Shown here piece after piece: positions 31,497 to 40,694 of a stretch of 64,000 nt of DNA. Numbering within the stretch: position 1 is the stretch's first letter; each line of letters begins with the position of its first letter. This DNA comes from Gimibacter soli (GTDB taxonomy: Bacteria > Pseudomonadota > Alphaproteobacteria > Sphingomonadales > Kordiimonadaceae): contig NZ_CP116805.1 in the NCBI RefSeq assembly GCF_028463845.1, positions 1,798,001-1,862,000 on the forward strand, read 5' to 3'. Position numbers and translations under genes: made by a program. The notes below the pieces were generated by a model. That model ran no database searches. It saw nothing but the letters and a program-made list of their open reading frames with translations, and was not told the origin of the DNA.

Positions 31497-32948
31497 ATGA
31501 CCGCAGACCTTCCGAGCTTTGCCCCGGCCCTGCCGGAGATCGTCCTGGCGCTCGGCGCAATGGCGCTCCTGATGCTCGGCGTCTTCCGTTCGGGCAAGGC
31601 TTACACGCAGGTGTCGTCGCTGACGGTGTTCCTGTTCATCCTCGTCGGTGTGCTCCTTGTTGCCTATGTGGGCGGCGAGCGCAGCGTCACCTTCTCGGGC
31701 CTCTTCGTGACCGACAGCTTCGCGATCTTCTCGAAGATCCTGGTGCTCGTGGGCTCGGGCGTCGCCCTGATGATGTCGTCGCGCTACATGGCGGACCACG
31801 GGATCGACCGGTTTGAATATCCGGTGCTGATCGCGCTCGCCACGCTTGGCATGATGATCATGATCTCGGCCAACAACCTCATGTCGCTGTATGTCGGCCT
31901 CGAACTGCAGAGCCTTGCGCTCTATGTTCTTGCCGCCATCCACCGCAACCGCAACCGCGCGACCGAAGCCGGCCTCAAATACTTCGTCCTTGGCGCGCTC
32001 TCTTCGGGCATGCTCCTTTACGGCATCTCGCTCATTTACGGCTTCACCGGCACGATCTCGTTCGATCTTCTGGCTGATAGCGTGAAAACGGGTGAGCATG
32101 CAGGCATCGGTGTGATCGTCGGCATGGTCTTCCTGATCGCCGGTTTCGCCTTCAAGGTTTCGGCTGTGCCGTTCCATATGTGGACGCCGGACGTGTATGA
32201 AGGTGCGCCGACCCCGGTGACCGCCTTCTTCGCAGCAGCCCCCAAGGTAGCGGCGCTTGCCATGTTCGTGCGTGCCATGTTCGGTGCGTTCGGCGAGCTG
32301 GTGACCGAATGGCAGCAGGTTGTGATCTTCATCTCGATCGCTTCGATGATCGTTGGTGCCGTGATCGCCATCGTGCAGACGAACATCAAGCGCCTGATGG
32401 CCTATTCGTCCATCGGCCATGTCGGCTACGCGCTTGTCGGCCTTGCCGCAGGCACCGAAGCCGGTGTTGAAGCACTGCTCGTTTACATAGCCATCTATGT
32501 GACGATGACCCTTGGTTCGTTCGCTGCCATCCTGTCGATGCGCCGCAACGGCCAGATGGTTGAGGAAATCAGCGATCTCGCCGGCCTGTCGCAGACCAAT
32601 CTGCCGCTTGCCATCGGTATCGCCGTCTTCATGTTTTCGCTGGCCGGTATCCCGATTCTGGCAGGCTTCTTTGGCAAATGGGTGGTCTTCTGGGCGGCTG
32701 TCGAAGCTGGTCTCACGCCGCTTGCCATCGTTGGCCTCCTCGCCAGCGTGATTTCCTGCTTCTATTACATCCGTATCGTGAAGGTGATGTTCTTCGACGA
32801 GCCCGCCGGCAACTTCGACGCCGACAAGGGCCGCGCTATCCCGCTCGTGATCGGCGTGTCGGCTGTGCTGCATTCGCCGGTCAGCTTCCTGCTGATCTCG
32901 CCGCTCATCGCAGCCGCAGCCTGGGCAGCGAAGTCGCTGATCTACTGA
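31497..32948 (+). CDS. nuoN: NADH-quinone oxidoreductase subunit N
   Basis: Antiporter-like proton pump closest to NuoK. 483 residues from ATG 31497, preceded by AAGGAG at good distance; a GTG at 31488 is in frame but overlaps the Shine-Dalgarno region. Segments YVGLELQSLALYVLAAIHR, KVSAVPFHMWTPDVYEGAPTPVTAFFAAAPK and VQTNIKRLMAYSSIGHVGYALVG. Last gene of the nuo operon proper; birA follows after 2 bp. Confidence 0.98.
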   Translation: MTADLPSFAPALPEIVLALGAMALLMLGVFRSGKAYTQVSSLTVFLFILVGVLLVAYVGGERSVTFSGLFVTDSFAIFSKILVLVGSGVALMMSSRYMADHGIDRFEYPVLIALATLGMMIMISANNLMSLYVGLELQSLALYVLAAIHRNRNRATEAGLKYFVLGALSSGMLLYGISLIYGFTGTISFDLLADSVKTGEHAGIGVIVGMVFLIAGFAFKVSAVPFHMWTPDVYEGAPTPVTAFFAAAPKVAALAMFVRAMFGAFGELVTEWQQVVIFISIASMIVGAVIAIVQTNIKRLMAYSSIGHVGYALVGLAAGTEAGVEALLVYIAIYVTMTLGSFAAILSMRRNGQMVEEISDLAGLSQTNLPLAIGIAVFMFSLAGIPILAGFFGKWVVFWAAVEAGLTPLAIVGLLASVISCFYYIRIVKVMFFDEPAGNFDADKGRAIPLVIGVSAVLHSPVSFLLISPLIAAAAWAAKSLIY

Positions 32949-32950
32949 TC

Positions 32951-33742
32951 TTGACCGATACAAGAGAAGACTGGAGCGCCTCGGCCCCCCATGGGGTCGA
33001 GGCCTTCTATTTTGACGAGCTGGACAGCACCAACGCCTGCGCCGTTGCCATGGCGGAAGGCGGGCACCGCACGCCGCTGTGGCTGGTCGCTGGCACGCAA
33101 ACAGCTGGCCGCGGTCGGCGTGGCCGGGTCTGGACCTCGGCGATCGGCAATCTTTACGCCAGCCACCTGTGCTTCCCGCTCCTGAAGGCGGATGCAATGG
33201 GCAGCCTGCCGTTCGCCCTGTCGCTGGCGATCCGCGATACCTTCATCGCGCTTGGTGCCTATGCCGACGACGTGCAGGTGAAATGGCCCAACGATGTGCT
33301 GATCGGTGGCCGCAAGGCATCGGGCATTCTGGCCGAAAGCGCGGCGGACGGCGCGGGCGGCCTTGCCTATCTCGTGATCGGAATCGGGCTCAATCTCGCC
33401 CATCACCCTTCGGACGCGCAGTTCCCGGCAACCGACCTGAAAACGGTCACGGGGCAGGGCGTGCCTGTGCGCGAAGCCTTCGCTGCCCTTGCCGTTTCGG
33501 TGGAGCGGGCACTGACGCGGCTCGGTGCTGCCGACTGGCCACAGGTGCGCGAAGAATGGCTGGCGCATGCCTGGGGCATGGGCGAGCGACGTGTGTTCCA
33601 GACAGCGAACGAACGCTTCGAAGGCCGCGCCGAGACACTCGCCACAGATGGCGGGCTTGTCGTTTCGCTGGACGGCGGCGGGCAAATGCGCCTATATGCC
33701 GGGGACATATTTCCAGTGGCCGATCCGAAACGGGGTTTCTGA
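32951..33742 (+). CDS. birA: biotin--[acetyl-CoA-carboxylase] ligase
   Basis: Attaches biotin to carboxylase carrier proteins through biotinyl-AMP. 263 residues from TTG at 32951, two bases after the nuoN stop; no in-frame ATG precedes the domain, and the Shine-Dalgarno is poor, which suggests translational coupling. Catalytic domain with DSTNACAV, AGRGRRGRVWTS (residues about 51-63) and KWPNDVLIGGRKASGILAE, then the C-terminal SH3-like domain (AETLATDGGLVVSL). The N-terminal DNA-binding domain of the enteric repressor form is absent, so this is a monofunctional ligase. birA after nuoN is a recurrent alphaproteobacterial arrangement. Confidence 0.93.
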   Translation: MTDTREDWSASAPHGVEAFYFDELDSTNACAVAMAEGGHRTPLWLVAGTQTAGRGRRGRVWTSAIGNLYASHLCFPLLKADAMGSLPFALSLAIRDTFIALGAYADDVQVKWPNDVLIGGRKASGILAESAADGAGGLAYLVIGIGLNLAHHPSDAQFPATDLKTVTGQGVPVREAFAALAVSVERALTRLGAADWPQVREEWLAHAWGMGERRVFQTANERFEGRAETLATDGGLVVSLDGGGQMRLYAGDIFPVADPKRGF

Positions 33743-33744
33743 CC

Positions 33745-34527
33745 ATGCTCCTGACCATCGACGCGGGCAATACCAACACGGTCTTCGCGCTCATCGACGG
33801 CGATACAATCGTCGAACAATGGCGCCTTTCAACGAATGACCAGCGCACCGCAGACGAATATCTTGTCTCCATCAGCCATCTGATGTCGCTGCATGGCCGT
33901 AAACCAAGCGACGTCACGGGCGCGATTATCGCAAGCGTGGTGCCGCAGGTGGTGTGGCCGCTGACGCAGCTTTGCCAGAAATATTTCGCAACCCGGCCGC
34001 TGATCGTCGGGGCGCCCGATGTGAAGCTTGGTGTCGAGGTGCATGTGAAGAACCCGGCGGAAGTCGGCGCTGACAGGCTTGTGAACGCTGTGGCGGCCGA
34101 TGCGCTGTATGGTGGGCCTGCTATCGTCGTGGATTTCGGCACAGCCACCACGTTCGATATCGTGGGCGACAAGGGAGCCTATCTTGGCGGGGTGATCTGC
34201 CCCGGCATCAATCTCTCCCTTTCCGCCCTGCACCAGGCAGCGGCCAAGCTGCCGCGGATCGCCGTAACCCCGCCCGCCACCAATCTGGTGACCGGCAAAA
34301 GCACGCTCGAAGCCATGCAGTCGGGCGTTTTCTGGGGTTATGTCGGCATGATCGAAGGGCTTGTGGTCCGGCTGAAGGCCGAACACAGCCCCACCATGAA
34401 GGTGCTGGCAACCGGGGGGCTTGCCACCATCTTCTCCAACCGGACCGATTCCATCGATGTGGTGGTCGGTGACCTGACCCTGCAGGGGTTGCGGCTCATC
34501 TATGAGCGTAACGTAGCCTCCGCCTAA
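33745..34527 (+). CDS. coaX: type III pantothenate kinase
   Basis: First step of coenzyme A synthesis, phosphorylating pantothenate; this class is not feedback-inhibited by CoA. 260 residues from ATG 33745, 2 bp after birA. Actin-like ATPase fold motifs: MLLTIDAGNTNTVFAL at the N-terminus, EVGADRLVNAVAA and IVVDFGTATTFDIV, then GGVICPGINLSLSALHQAAAKLP. Confidence 0.96.
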   Translation: MLLTIDAGNTNTVFALIDGDTIVEQWRLSTNDQRTADEYLVSISHLMSLHGRKPSDVTGAIIASVVPQVVWPLTQLCQKYFATRPLIVGAPDVKLGVEVHVKNPAEVGADRLVNAVAADALYGGPAIVVDFGTATTFDIVGDKGAYLGGVICPGINLSLSALHQAAAKLPRIAVTPPATNLVTGKSTLEAMQSGVFWGYVGMIEGLVVRLKAEHSPTMKVLATGGLATIFSNRTDSIDVVVGDLTLQGLRLIYERNVASA

Positions 34528-34540
34528 ACAAGGAATTTTG

Positions 34541-36220
34541 ATGGCCTATTTGCGCGCCAGCGACGACCGCCTGCTGTTTCTGCCCCTTGGCGGCTCCGGC
34601 GAAATTGGCATGAACCTCAATCTCTATGGCCACAAAGGCAAGTGGCTGATGGTGGATTGCGGCATGAGCTTCGCTGACGCCGGCACACCGGGCGTGGACC
34701 TCATCTTCCCCGATCCGGGCTTCATCGAGGACGAACAGAAGGATCTCGTCGGCCTTGTCGTCACGCACGGGCACGAAGACCATATCGGCGCCGTACCCTA
34801 TCTGTGGTCGCGTTTCCGCTGCCCCGTTTATGCCACGCCTTTCACGGCGGAACTGATCAAGGACAAGCTTTCGGAAGCCGGGCTTCTGGATGTGGTGCCG
34901 CTGACGATTGTGAACCAGTCGGAGCCCTTCGCGCTCGGCCCGTTCACCGTCACCTATGTGCCGCTCGCGCACTCGATTGCCGAAGGGCACGGCCTGGCGA
35001 TTGAAACGAGCCAGGGCACGATCTTCCACACCGGTGACTGGAAGCTGGATGACCGGCCGATCATCGGCCCCGTCTGCCCGTCGCCGACCCTGAAGGCGCT
35101 CGGCGACAAAGGCGTGCTGGCGCTGGTGGGCGACAGCACCAACGTTTTCAACGAAAGCGAATCCGGGTCCGAGGCTGCCGTGAAGGAAAGCCTGATGGAT
35201 ATCGTCGCCGGTATCGAGGAACGGGTGATCATCACCACCTTCGCCTCGAACGTCGCGCGGCTCGATACCATCGGGCAGGTAGCGCGCAAGCATGGCCGCC
35301 ATGTCGTGCTGCTGGGCCGTTCGATGCACCGTATCCTGAAGGCCGCGCAGGCGACCGGATACCTGACCGATTTCCCCGAACTCGTGGACGAGGCCGACGC
35401 CGGCGCCTTCCCGCGCGACAAGATCCTGATCGCCTGCACCGGCTGTCAGGGCGAAGACCGCGCTGCGCTCGCCCGTATCGCGCGCGACGACCACAAACAT
35501 CTGAATATCGCCCCCGGCGATACGGTCATCTTCTCGTCGAAGATTATCCCCGGCAACGAGATCACCCTCGGTGCGCTTTTCAACCAGCTGGTCGAGAAGG
35601 GTGTGAAGGTGATCACCGAGAAGGATGCTTTCGTGCATGTGTCCGGCCACCCGGGCCGCGCCGAGCTCAGGAAGATGTATGGCTGGACGAAGCCGACCTG
35701 CGCCATTCCGGTGCACGGTGAGCCGCGCCACCTGTACCGGCACGCGGCCCTCGCGCTCGAAATCGGTATCAAGCACACGATCGTGCCGGCAAACGGCGAC
35801 GTGATCGAGATTTCGGAAGACGGCCTGAAGCTGATCGACAAGGCCCCCGTGGGCCGCACCGCGCTAGATGGCAGCGTTGTGGTGCCCGCAGACGGTGTTT
35901 CCATCGTGGACCGCCGCCGTATCGCCATGAATGGCTATGTGGCTGCAAGCGTCATCCTTGATGTGAAAGGCCGGCTGGCGGTGGAGCCGCTTCTGGCCCT
36001 GCGCGGCCTACCACGGCAGGACGATGATACATTCTATGATGCGATGGTTGCGGATGTGGAAGACGCGCTGGAGCGCCTGTCACGCAACGACCGCGAAGAT
36101 GATGATAAGGTGGAAGAGGCTGCCCGCGTGGCGATCCGCCGCCTTTGCCGCAAGGAAATCGGCCGCAATCCGTCGGTCGATATCCTGATCACGCGGCAGG
36201 ACGAGATCGATTTTGGCTGA
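34541..36220 (+). CDS. rnj: ribonuclease J
   Basis: Metallo-beta-lactamase/beta-CASP ribonuclease with endo- and 5'-exonuclease activity in rRNA and mRNA processing. 559 residues from ATG 34541 (AAGGA upstream); a TTG directly before it is in frame. Metal site THGHEDHIGA with His76, His78, Asp80 and His81; FHTGDWKLD; beta-CASP segment VIITTFASNVARL and GCQGEDRAALARIA; VHVSGHPGRAELRKM. It ends 14 bp before the mce start, which sits past its stop. Confidence 0.95.
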   Translation: MAYLRASDDRLLFLPLGGSGEIGMNLNLYGHKGKWLMVDCGMSFADAGTPGVDLIFPDPGFIEDEQKDLVGLVVTHGHEDHIGAVPYLWSRFRCPVYATPFTAELIKDKLSEAGLLDVVPLTIVNQSEPFALGPFTVTYVPLAHSIAEGHGLAIETSQGTIFHTGDWKLDDRPIIGPVCPSPTLKALGDKGVLALVGDSTNVFNESESGSEAAVKESLMDIVAGIEERVIITTFASNVARLDTIGQVARKHGRHVVLLGRSMHRILKAAQATGYLTDFPELVDEADAGAFPRDKILIACTGCQGEDRAALARIARDDHKHLNIAPGDTVIFSSKIIPGNEITLGALFNQLVEKGVKVITEKDAFVHVSGHPGRAELRKMYGWTKPTCAIPVHGEPRHLYRHAALALEIGIKHTIVPANGDVIEISEDGLKLIDKAPVGRTALDGSVVVPADGVSIVDRRRIAMNGYVAASVILDVKGRLAVEPLLALRGLPRQDDDTFYDAMVADVEDALERLSRNDREDDDKVEEAARVAIRRLCRKEIGRNPSVDILITRQDEIDFG

Positions 36221-36233
36221 AGGGAAGGGCGCT

Positions 36234-36638
36234 ATGATCGGCAAGCTCAATCATGTGGCAATCGTGGTGAATGATCTGGAGGCGGCCACCGCCGTGTACC
36301 GGGACACGCTCGGTGCCAAGGTATCAGCACCTGTGGACCTGCCGGACCACGGTGTGACCACTGTTTTCGTGGAACTGCCGAACACCAAGATCGAACTTCT
36401 GCTGCCGCTTGGCGAAGATTCGCCCATTGCCAAGTTCGCCGCCAACAATCCGGCAGGTGGCATGCACCATCTTTGCTACGAGGTCGAGGACATCATTGCG
36501 GCGCGGGATCATATCATTGCGGCCGGCGGCCGGGTGCTGGGTGACGGTGAACCAAAGATCGGCGCGCACGGCAAGCCTGTCCTGTTCCTGCATCCGAAGG
36601 ACTTCTGCGGCACTTTGGTCGAGATCGAGGAGGTATAA
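36234..36638 (+). CDS. mce: methylmalonyl-CoA epimerase
   Basis: Interconverts R- and S-methylmalonyl-CoA in propionate and odd-chain metabolism. 134 residues from ATG 36234, which has GGGAAGGG upstream; a TTG at 36213 inside rnj would add seven residues. Glyoxalase/VOC fold with paired beta-alpha-beta-beta units: GKLNHVAIVVNDLEAATAVY, then metal-ligand-bearing GGMHHLCYEVEDI and the terminal LVEIEEV. Confidence 0.92.
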   Translation: MIGKLNHVAIVVNDLEAATAVYRDTLGAKVSAPVDLPDHGVTTVFVELPNTKIELLLPLGEDSPIAKFAANNPAGGMHHLCYEVEDIIAARDHIIAAGGRVLGDGEPKIGAHGKPVLFLHPKDFCGTLVEIEEV

Positions 36639-36643
36639 GGCCC

Positions 36644-36898
36644 ATGTCGATCCCGAGCATCATCCTTATCTATATCGTGATCTGGTGGCTGGCCTTCTTC
36701 CCGATTCTGTCGACCGGGATCAAGTCGCACGACGAAGCAGGGGACAAGGCAATCGACGGTGAAATGCCGGGCGCGCCGTCCAACCCGAATCTCGGCAAGA
36801 AGATCATCATCACATCGCTGGTTGCGGCGGTGGGGACGCTGATCTTCTATCTGGTTGCCACGTCGGGCCTCATCAGCTTCCGCGATATGGCGCGCTGA
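36644..36898 (+). CDS. DUF1467 family membrane protein
   Basis: 84 residues, two transmembrane helices (about 3-22 and 52-75) separated by a hydrophilic loop with GEMPGAPSNPNLGKK. It matches the alphaproteobacterial DUF1467 pattern: a short first helix with IWWLAFF, a G-x-P-x-x-P loop and a second helix starting KK.ITSLVAA. It almost always lies between mce and proS in these genomes, as here, 5 bp after mce. Function unknown. Confidence 0.85.
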   Translation: MSIPSIILIYIVIWWLAFFPILSTGIKSHDEAGDKAIDGEMPGAPSNPNLGKKIIITSLVAAVGTLIFYLVATSGLISFRDMAR

Positions 36899-36921
36899 GC
36901 CGCAGAATAGTCCCGAAAATG

Positions 36922-36956
36922 AAAAAGCAAGGCACCATCTAAGGGCCTTGCTTTTT
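36922..36956 (+). terminator. terminator after the mce-DUF1467 end of the nuo/birA gene series
   Basis: AAAAAGCAAGG(C) (36922-36933) pairs with GCCTTGCTTTTT (36945-36956). Confidence 0.88.
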
Positions 36957-37302
36957 GATTCCCCCGGCTTAGCCGGTGAGCGGCGCGATCTCCGCTTTCG
37001 CGTGTCTCGCCGATGTGCGCTAGTCCTCCCTGAGCGTGGGCCACGATGGGCTTTCAGCTCCGCGCTTGAGAAACGCTATGGGATGCCGGTGCGGCTGTCA
37101 CCTGCCCGAATGCTGTTTTGAGGGGCGGCTGAACCATCTTTCTTGGTTTATGTTGCGCCGCTGCAACAGGGTGACGCCGGGTAGTCGCCGCAACTCAACT
37201 TCCCGGTGTCTTTTGGGCCGATCTCGCAGAAAGCCGTTGCCTAATGCGGGCCGGAGCGGCATTAGAGAAGACCATCCAATTCCACCAAGAGAGCTTCTTT
37301 CC
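36957..37302. other. 346-bp non-coding interval before proS
   Basis: No convincing coding frame. It contains an inverted repeat CTAATGC (37241-37247) / GCATTAG (37259-37265) about 40 bp before proS and a short AACCA/TGGTT hairpin near 37127-37145. I see no known riboswitch or RNA family. It most likely holds the proS promoter and leader. Confidence 0.5.
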
Positions 37303-38613
37303 ATGCGCCTCAGCCGCTATTTCCTGCCCACGCTCAAAGAAACCCCCTCGGAAGCGCAAATTGCATCGCACCGCCTGATGCTGCGCGCCGGGATGATCCG
37401 CCAGGGTGCGGCGGGGATCTACAGCTGGCTGCCACTCGGCCTGAAGGTGCTGAAAAAGATCGAAGCCATCGTCCGTGAGGAACAGGACCGTGCCGGCGCG
37501 CAGGAATTGCTGATGCCGACGATCCAGCCGTCTGAAATCTGGGTCGAAAGCGGTCGCTATGACGATTACGGCAAGGAAATGCTCAGGATCGAGGATCGCC
37601 ATGGCCGCGAAATGCTGTATGGCCCCACGAACGAAGAGCTGATCACCGATATCTTCCGCAAGGAAGTGCGCTCTTACCGTGACCTGCCGAAGATGCTTTA
37701 TCACATCCAGTGGAAGTTCCGGGACGAGATTCGCCCCCGTTTCGGCGTGATGCGCGGCCGTGAATTCCTGATGAAGGACGCTTACAGTTTTGACCTGACG
37801 CCTGAAGGCGCGGTGAAAAGCTATAATGCGATGTTTGTGGCCTATCTGCGCACCTTCGCGCGGCTTGGCCTGAAGGCGATCCCGATGCGCGCCGACACTG
37901 GCCCCATCGGCGGCGATCTCAGCCACGAATTCATCATTCTGGCGGAAACCGGCGAAAGCCAGGTCTTCTTCCATAAAGATTTCGAGAAGAAAGACGCGCT
38001 GTCGCTCAATCCCGATTACGCAGCTGACCTGCAGCCGATCGTGGATGATTGGACCAGCATCTATGCTGCGACCGAGGAAATGCACGACGCCGCCACCTGC
38101 GCCGTTGCGGAAGGTGACCTTGTCACCGGCCGCGGGATCGAGGTTGGCCATATCTTCTATTTCGGCGACAAATATTCGAAGCCGATGGGCGCTACCGTGC
38201 AAGGCCCGGACGGCGAGCTTGTGAATGTCGAGATGGGATCTTACGGCATCGGTGTGTCGCGATTGATCGGCGCCATCATCGAAGCCTTCCATGATGACAA
38301 CGGCATCATCTGGCCGGAATCGGTCGCGCCCTTCAAGGTGGGCCTCATCAACCTGCGCAGCGGCGATGCCGCCTGCGACGGCGCGTGCGACCAACTTTAC
38401 AAGGACCTGGGTGCGGCTGGCGTCGAAGTCCTTTATGACGACCGCGACGAACGGGCAGGGGCCAAGTTCGCCAACATGGACCTGATCGGCCTGCCGTGGC
38501 AGGTGACCGTAGGCCCGCGTGGCCTTGAAAAAGGCATGGTCGAGCTGAAGAATCGCGCGACGGGCGAGAAGACGGAAGTAGCACTTGCCGACATTGTGGC
38601 CAAGCTCGCCTGA
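37303..38613 (+). CDS. proS: prolyl-tRNA synthetase (short alphaproteobacterial form)
   Basis: Charges tRNA-Pro. 436 residues from ATG 37303; frames extending upstream through the leader are not protein-like. Class II core with motif 1/2 residues ([42 protein letters not shown] in conserved order) and [17 protein letters not shown], motif 3 [19 protein letters not shown], then the anticodon-binding domain. It lacks the large editing insertion of enteric ProRS, as is normal for alphaproteobacteria. A REP-like element follows. Confidence 0.97.
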   Translation: MRLSRYFLPTLKETPSEAQIASHRLMLRAGMIRQGAAGIYSWLPLGLKVLKKIEAIVREEQDRAGAQELLMPTIQPSEIWVESGRYDDYGKEMLRIEDRHGREMLYGPTNEELITDIFRKEVRSYRDLPKMLYHIQWKFRDEIRPRFGVMRGREFLMKDAYSFDLTPEGAVKSYNAMFVAYLRTFARLGLKAIPMRADTGPIGGDLSHEFIILAETGESQVFFHKDFEKKDALSLNPDYAADLQPIVDDWTSIYAATEEMHDAATCAVAEGDLVTGRGIEVGHIFYFGDKYSKPMGATVQGPDGELVNVEMGSYGIGVSRLIGAIIEAFHDDNGIIWPESVAPFKVGLINLRSGDAACDGACDQLYKDLGAAGVEVLYDDRDERAGAKFANMDLIGLPWQVTVGPRGLEKGMVELKNRATGEKTEVALADIVAKLA

Positions 38614-38623
38614 TTGATAAACC

Positions 38624-38683
38624 GTCACCCCGGACCTGATCCGGGGTCCAGCGACTGGATGCCGGGTCAAGCCCGGCATGACG
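38624..38683. repeat. REP-like paired palindromes between proS and lolC
   Basis: Two adjacent dyads: CCCCGGACC-TGA-TCCGGGG at about 38628-38646 and ATGCCGGG-TCAA-GCCCGGCAT at about 38659-38679. The same paired-palindrome layout is widespread as a dispersed intergenic repeat in alphaproteobacterial genomes. It provides a spurious ATG (38678) for lolC. Only this copy was noticed in the window. Confidence 0.7.
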
Positions 38684-38707
38684 AGACGAGAGGGAAGGAC
38701 ACCGGGC

Positions 38708-39955
38708 GTGCTCATCAATGCCTTCGAATGGTCGGTGGCGCGGCGCTATCTGACAAGCCGCCGCAAGGATGGCTTCATTAGCCTGACGGCAGCGCTTTCG
38801 GTCGTTGCCATCGGTCTCGGTGTTGCTGCCCTTATCGTTGTCATGTCGGTGATGAACGGCTTCCGTGCCGACCTGATGGACAAGATCCTCGGCTATCACG
38901 GCCACGTGCTGGTGCAGGGCTATGGCCAGACCATTGAAAAATGGGAGCCGCTGGTTGATGAGCTGAAGGCCGCCCCCGGCGTGGTGAAGGTAATGCCTTT
39001 CACCGAAGCGCAGGTGATGGTCACCAAGGATGGTCGCGCCTGGGGCGCCATCGTGCGCGGTATTCCGGAACAGGATTTCCGTGATGGCAAGCTCGCCATC
39101 GCGCGGGTGGTGGACGGCGAACTCGCCAAGGCCCCGGAAACCGGCGGCCTGATCATCGGATACCAGCTTGCCCGCCAGCTTGGCATCGTGGCCGGCGATC
39201 AGGTCACAATCGTGAGCCCGAAGCCGGTGGCCACACCTTTCGGATCGTCCCTTCGCTATCTTGCGTTCCCGGTCGCGGCCGTGGTCGAAGTTGGCGTTTA
39301 CCAGTTCGACGAGACCTTCATCGGCATGCCGCTGATGGACGCGCAGGACTTTTTCCGCATGGGGGACGCCGTCACCAATATAGAGGTCTTCCTTGATGAC
39401 CCCGAGCGGCTGGACCGTTACATGCCCGAACTGACGACCATCGTGGGCGAGCGTGCCGCGGTGCGCGGCTGGACCAGCTTCAACCAGGCCCTCGTCGGTG
39501 CGCTGCAGACCGAACGGGTCGCCATGTTCATGATTCTCGCGCTCATCATCCTTGTGGCGGTCTTCAACATAGCCTCCAGCCTTTTCATGCTGGTGAAGGA
39601 CAAGGCTGCCGATATCGCCATCTTGCGCACGCTCGGTGTCAGCCGGGGTTCGATCATGCGTATTTTCGTTACCGTCGGGCTTGCGGTTGCTTTCCTTGGT
39701 ATTGGTACCGGCTGCCTGCTTTCGTGGGCGCTGATTGCCAATCTTGATGCCATCAAGTCGGGCATCGAAGCCCTTCTCGGCTTCAATCTCTGGGATCCGT
39801 CCGTGCGCTTCATCTCCAGCCTGAAAACCAAGGTCGACTGGCTAGAGGTCGGGCTGACCATCGGTATTGCCGTGGTGCTTTCCTTCTTCGCGGCGCTCTT
39901 CCCGGCACGCCGGGCTGCGAGCCTCGATCCTGTGGAGGTACTGCGTTATGAGTGA
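38708..39955 (+). CDS. lolC: lipoprotein-releasing ABC transporter permease LolC/E type
   Basis: Inner-membrane permease that extracts lipoproteins for LolA-mediated sorting to the outer membrane. 415 residues from GTG 38708, which has GGGAAGGA eight bases upstream; the in-frame ATG at 38678 lies inside a repeat element. N-terminal AFEWSVARRYLTSRRKDGFISLTAALSVVAIGLGVAALIVVMSVMNGF, TM1, a large periplasmic domain (about 50-260), then three C-terminal helices. Single LolC/E-type permease gene followed by lolD (8-base overlap), as in alphaproteobacteria, where it probably homodimerises. Confidence 0.94.
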   Translation: MLINAFEWSVARRYLTSRRKDGFISLTAALSVVAIGLGVAALIVVMSVMNGFRADLMDKILGYHGHVLVQGYGQTIEKWEPLVDELKAAPGVVKVMPFTEAQVMVTKDGRAWGAIVRGIPEQDFRDGKLAIARVVDGELAKAPETGGLIIGYQLARQLGIVAGDQVTIVSPKPVATPFGSSLRYLAFPVAAVVEVGVYQFDETFIGMPLMDAQDFFRMGDAVTNIEVFLDDPERLDRYMPELTTIVGERAAVRGWTSFNQALVGALQTERVAMFMILALIILVAVFNIASSLFMLVKDKAADIAILRTLGVSRGSIMRIFVTVGLAVAFLGIGTGCLLSWALIANLDAIKSGIEALLGFNLWDPSVRFISSLKTKVDWLEVGLTIGIAVVLSFFAALFPARRAASLDPVEVLRYE

Positions 39956-40628
39956 TGCGGTTCTTCAGATCAGCGGGCTCAAGCGCCGCTTCACGCAGGG
40001 TGAGAAAACGATCGAAATCCTGCACGGGGTCGATCTTGCCGTGAAGGCGGGGGAGATTGTGGCGCTCGTAGGCGCGTCGGGCGCCGGCAAATCCACCTTC
40101 CTGCAAATCGCGGGGCTATTGGATCATCCGACCGAAGGCAGTGTTGCCGTTGGTGGCAGGGTTGTTTCAAGCCTTGATGACGATGCCCGCACGCGCGTGC
40201 GCCGGCACGAACTTGGCTTTGTCTATCAGTTCCATCACCTGCTGCCGGATTTCACGGCGCTTGAAAATGTTGCCATGGCGCTGCGCATCGGCGGAACATC
40301 AAACCGCACAGCGAACGTCAAGGCGGCCGCCATCCTCACCCGTATGGGGCTCGGCGAGCGGCTTGATCATACGCCTTCGCGCCTGTCGGGCGGGGAACAG
40401 CAGCGTGTGGCCGTGGCCCGCGCGCTGGTGCATGACCCGAAGCTGCTGCTGGCAGACGAGCCGACCGGCAACCTGGATGAAGCGACCGCCGCCCGCGTAT
40501 TCGACATGATGATCGAACTGGTGCGGGAGCGGAATCTGGCGGCTGTCATCGCTACCCACGACCCGAGCCTTGCTGCCCGCATGGACCGTGTCATCCAGTT
40601 GAAGGAAGGTCGGCTCATCGCCTCTTGA
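39948..40628 (+). CDS. lolD: lipoprotein-releasing system ATP-binding protein
   Basis: ATPase of the Lol system and MacB-like ABC family. 226 residues from ATG 39948, overlapping lolC by 8 bases. Walker A GASGAGKST (42-50), QFHHLLPDFTALENV (Q-loop plus Lol-type FHHLLPDF), signature LSGGEQQRVAVARAL, Walker B LLADEPTGNLDE and the switch histidine ATHDP. Confidence 0.97.
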   Translation: MSDAVLQISGLKRRFTQGEKTIEILHGVDLAVKAGEIVALVGASGAGKSTFLQIAGLLDHPTEGSVAVGGRVVSSLDDDARTRVRRHELGFVYQFHHLLPDFTALENVAMALRIGGTSNRTANVKAAAILTRMGLGERLDHTPSRLSGGEQQRVAVARALVHDPKLLLADEPTGNLDEATAARVFDMMIELVRERNLAAVIATHDPSLAARMDRVIQLKEGRLIAS

Positions 40629-40694
40629 GCCGGGCGCCTGCGGGCGCTAACCTCGACCCATGTTTCCCGCCACCGGTTCCGGAGTTGACCCCGT

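Noticed and set aside
30102-33197. Minus-strand open frame of about 1030 codons opposite nuoM, nuoN and birA
   Set aside because: Its translation is His/Arg/Asp-rich with no domain and it is wholly antisense to three confident genes; it is a composition effect of high-GC DNA.
36957-37302. Possible SRP, RNase P or tmRNA gene in the gap before proS
   Set aside because: None of the conserved cores of these RNAs is present; only small inverted repeats.
38678-38707. ATG 38678 as the lolC start
   Set aside because: It lies in the REP-like repeat without a Shine-Dalgarno; GTG 38708 has GGGAAGGA at correct distance and gives the family N-terminus.
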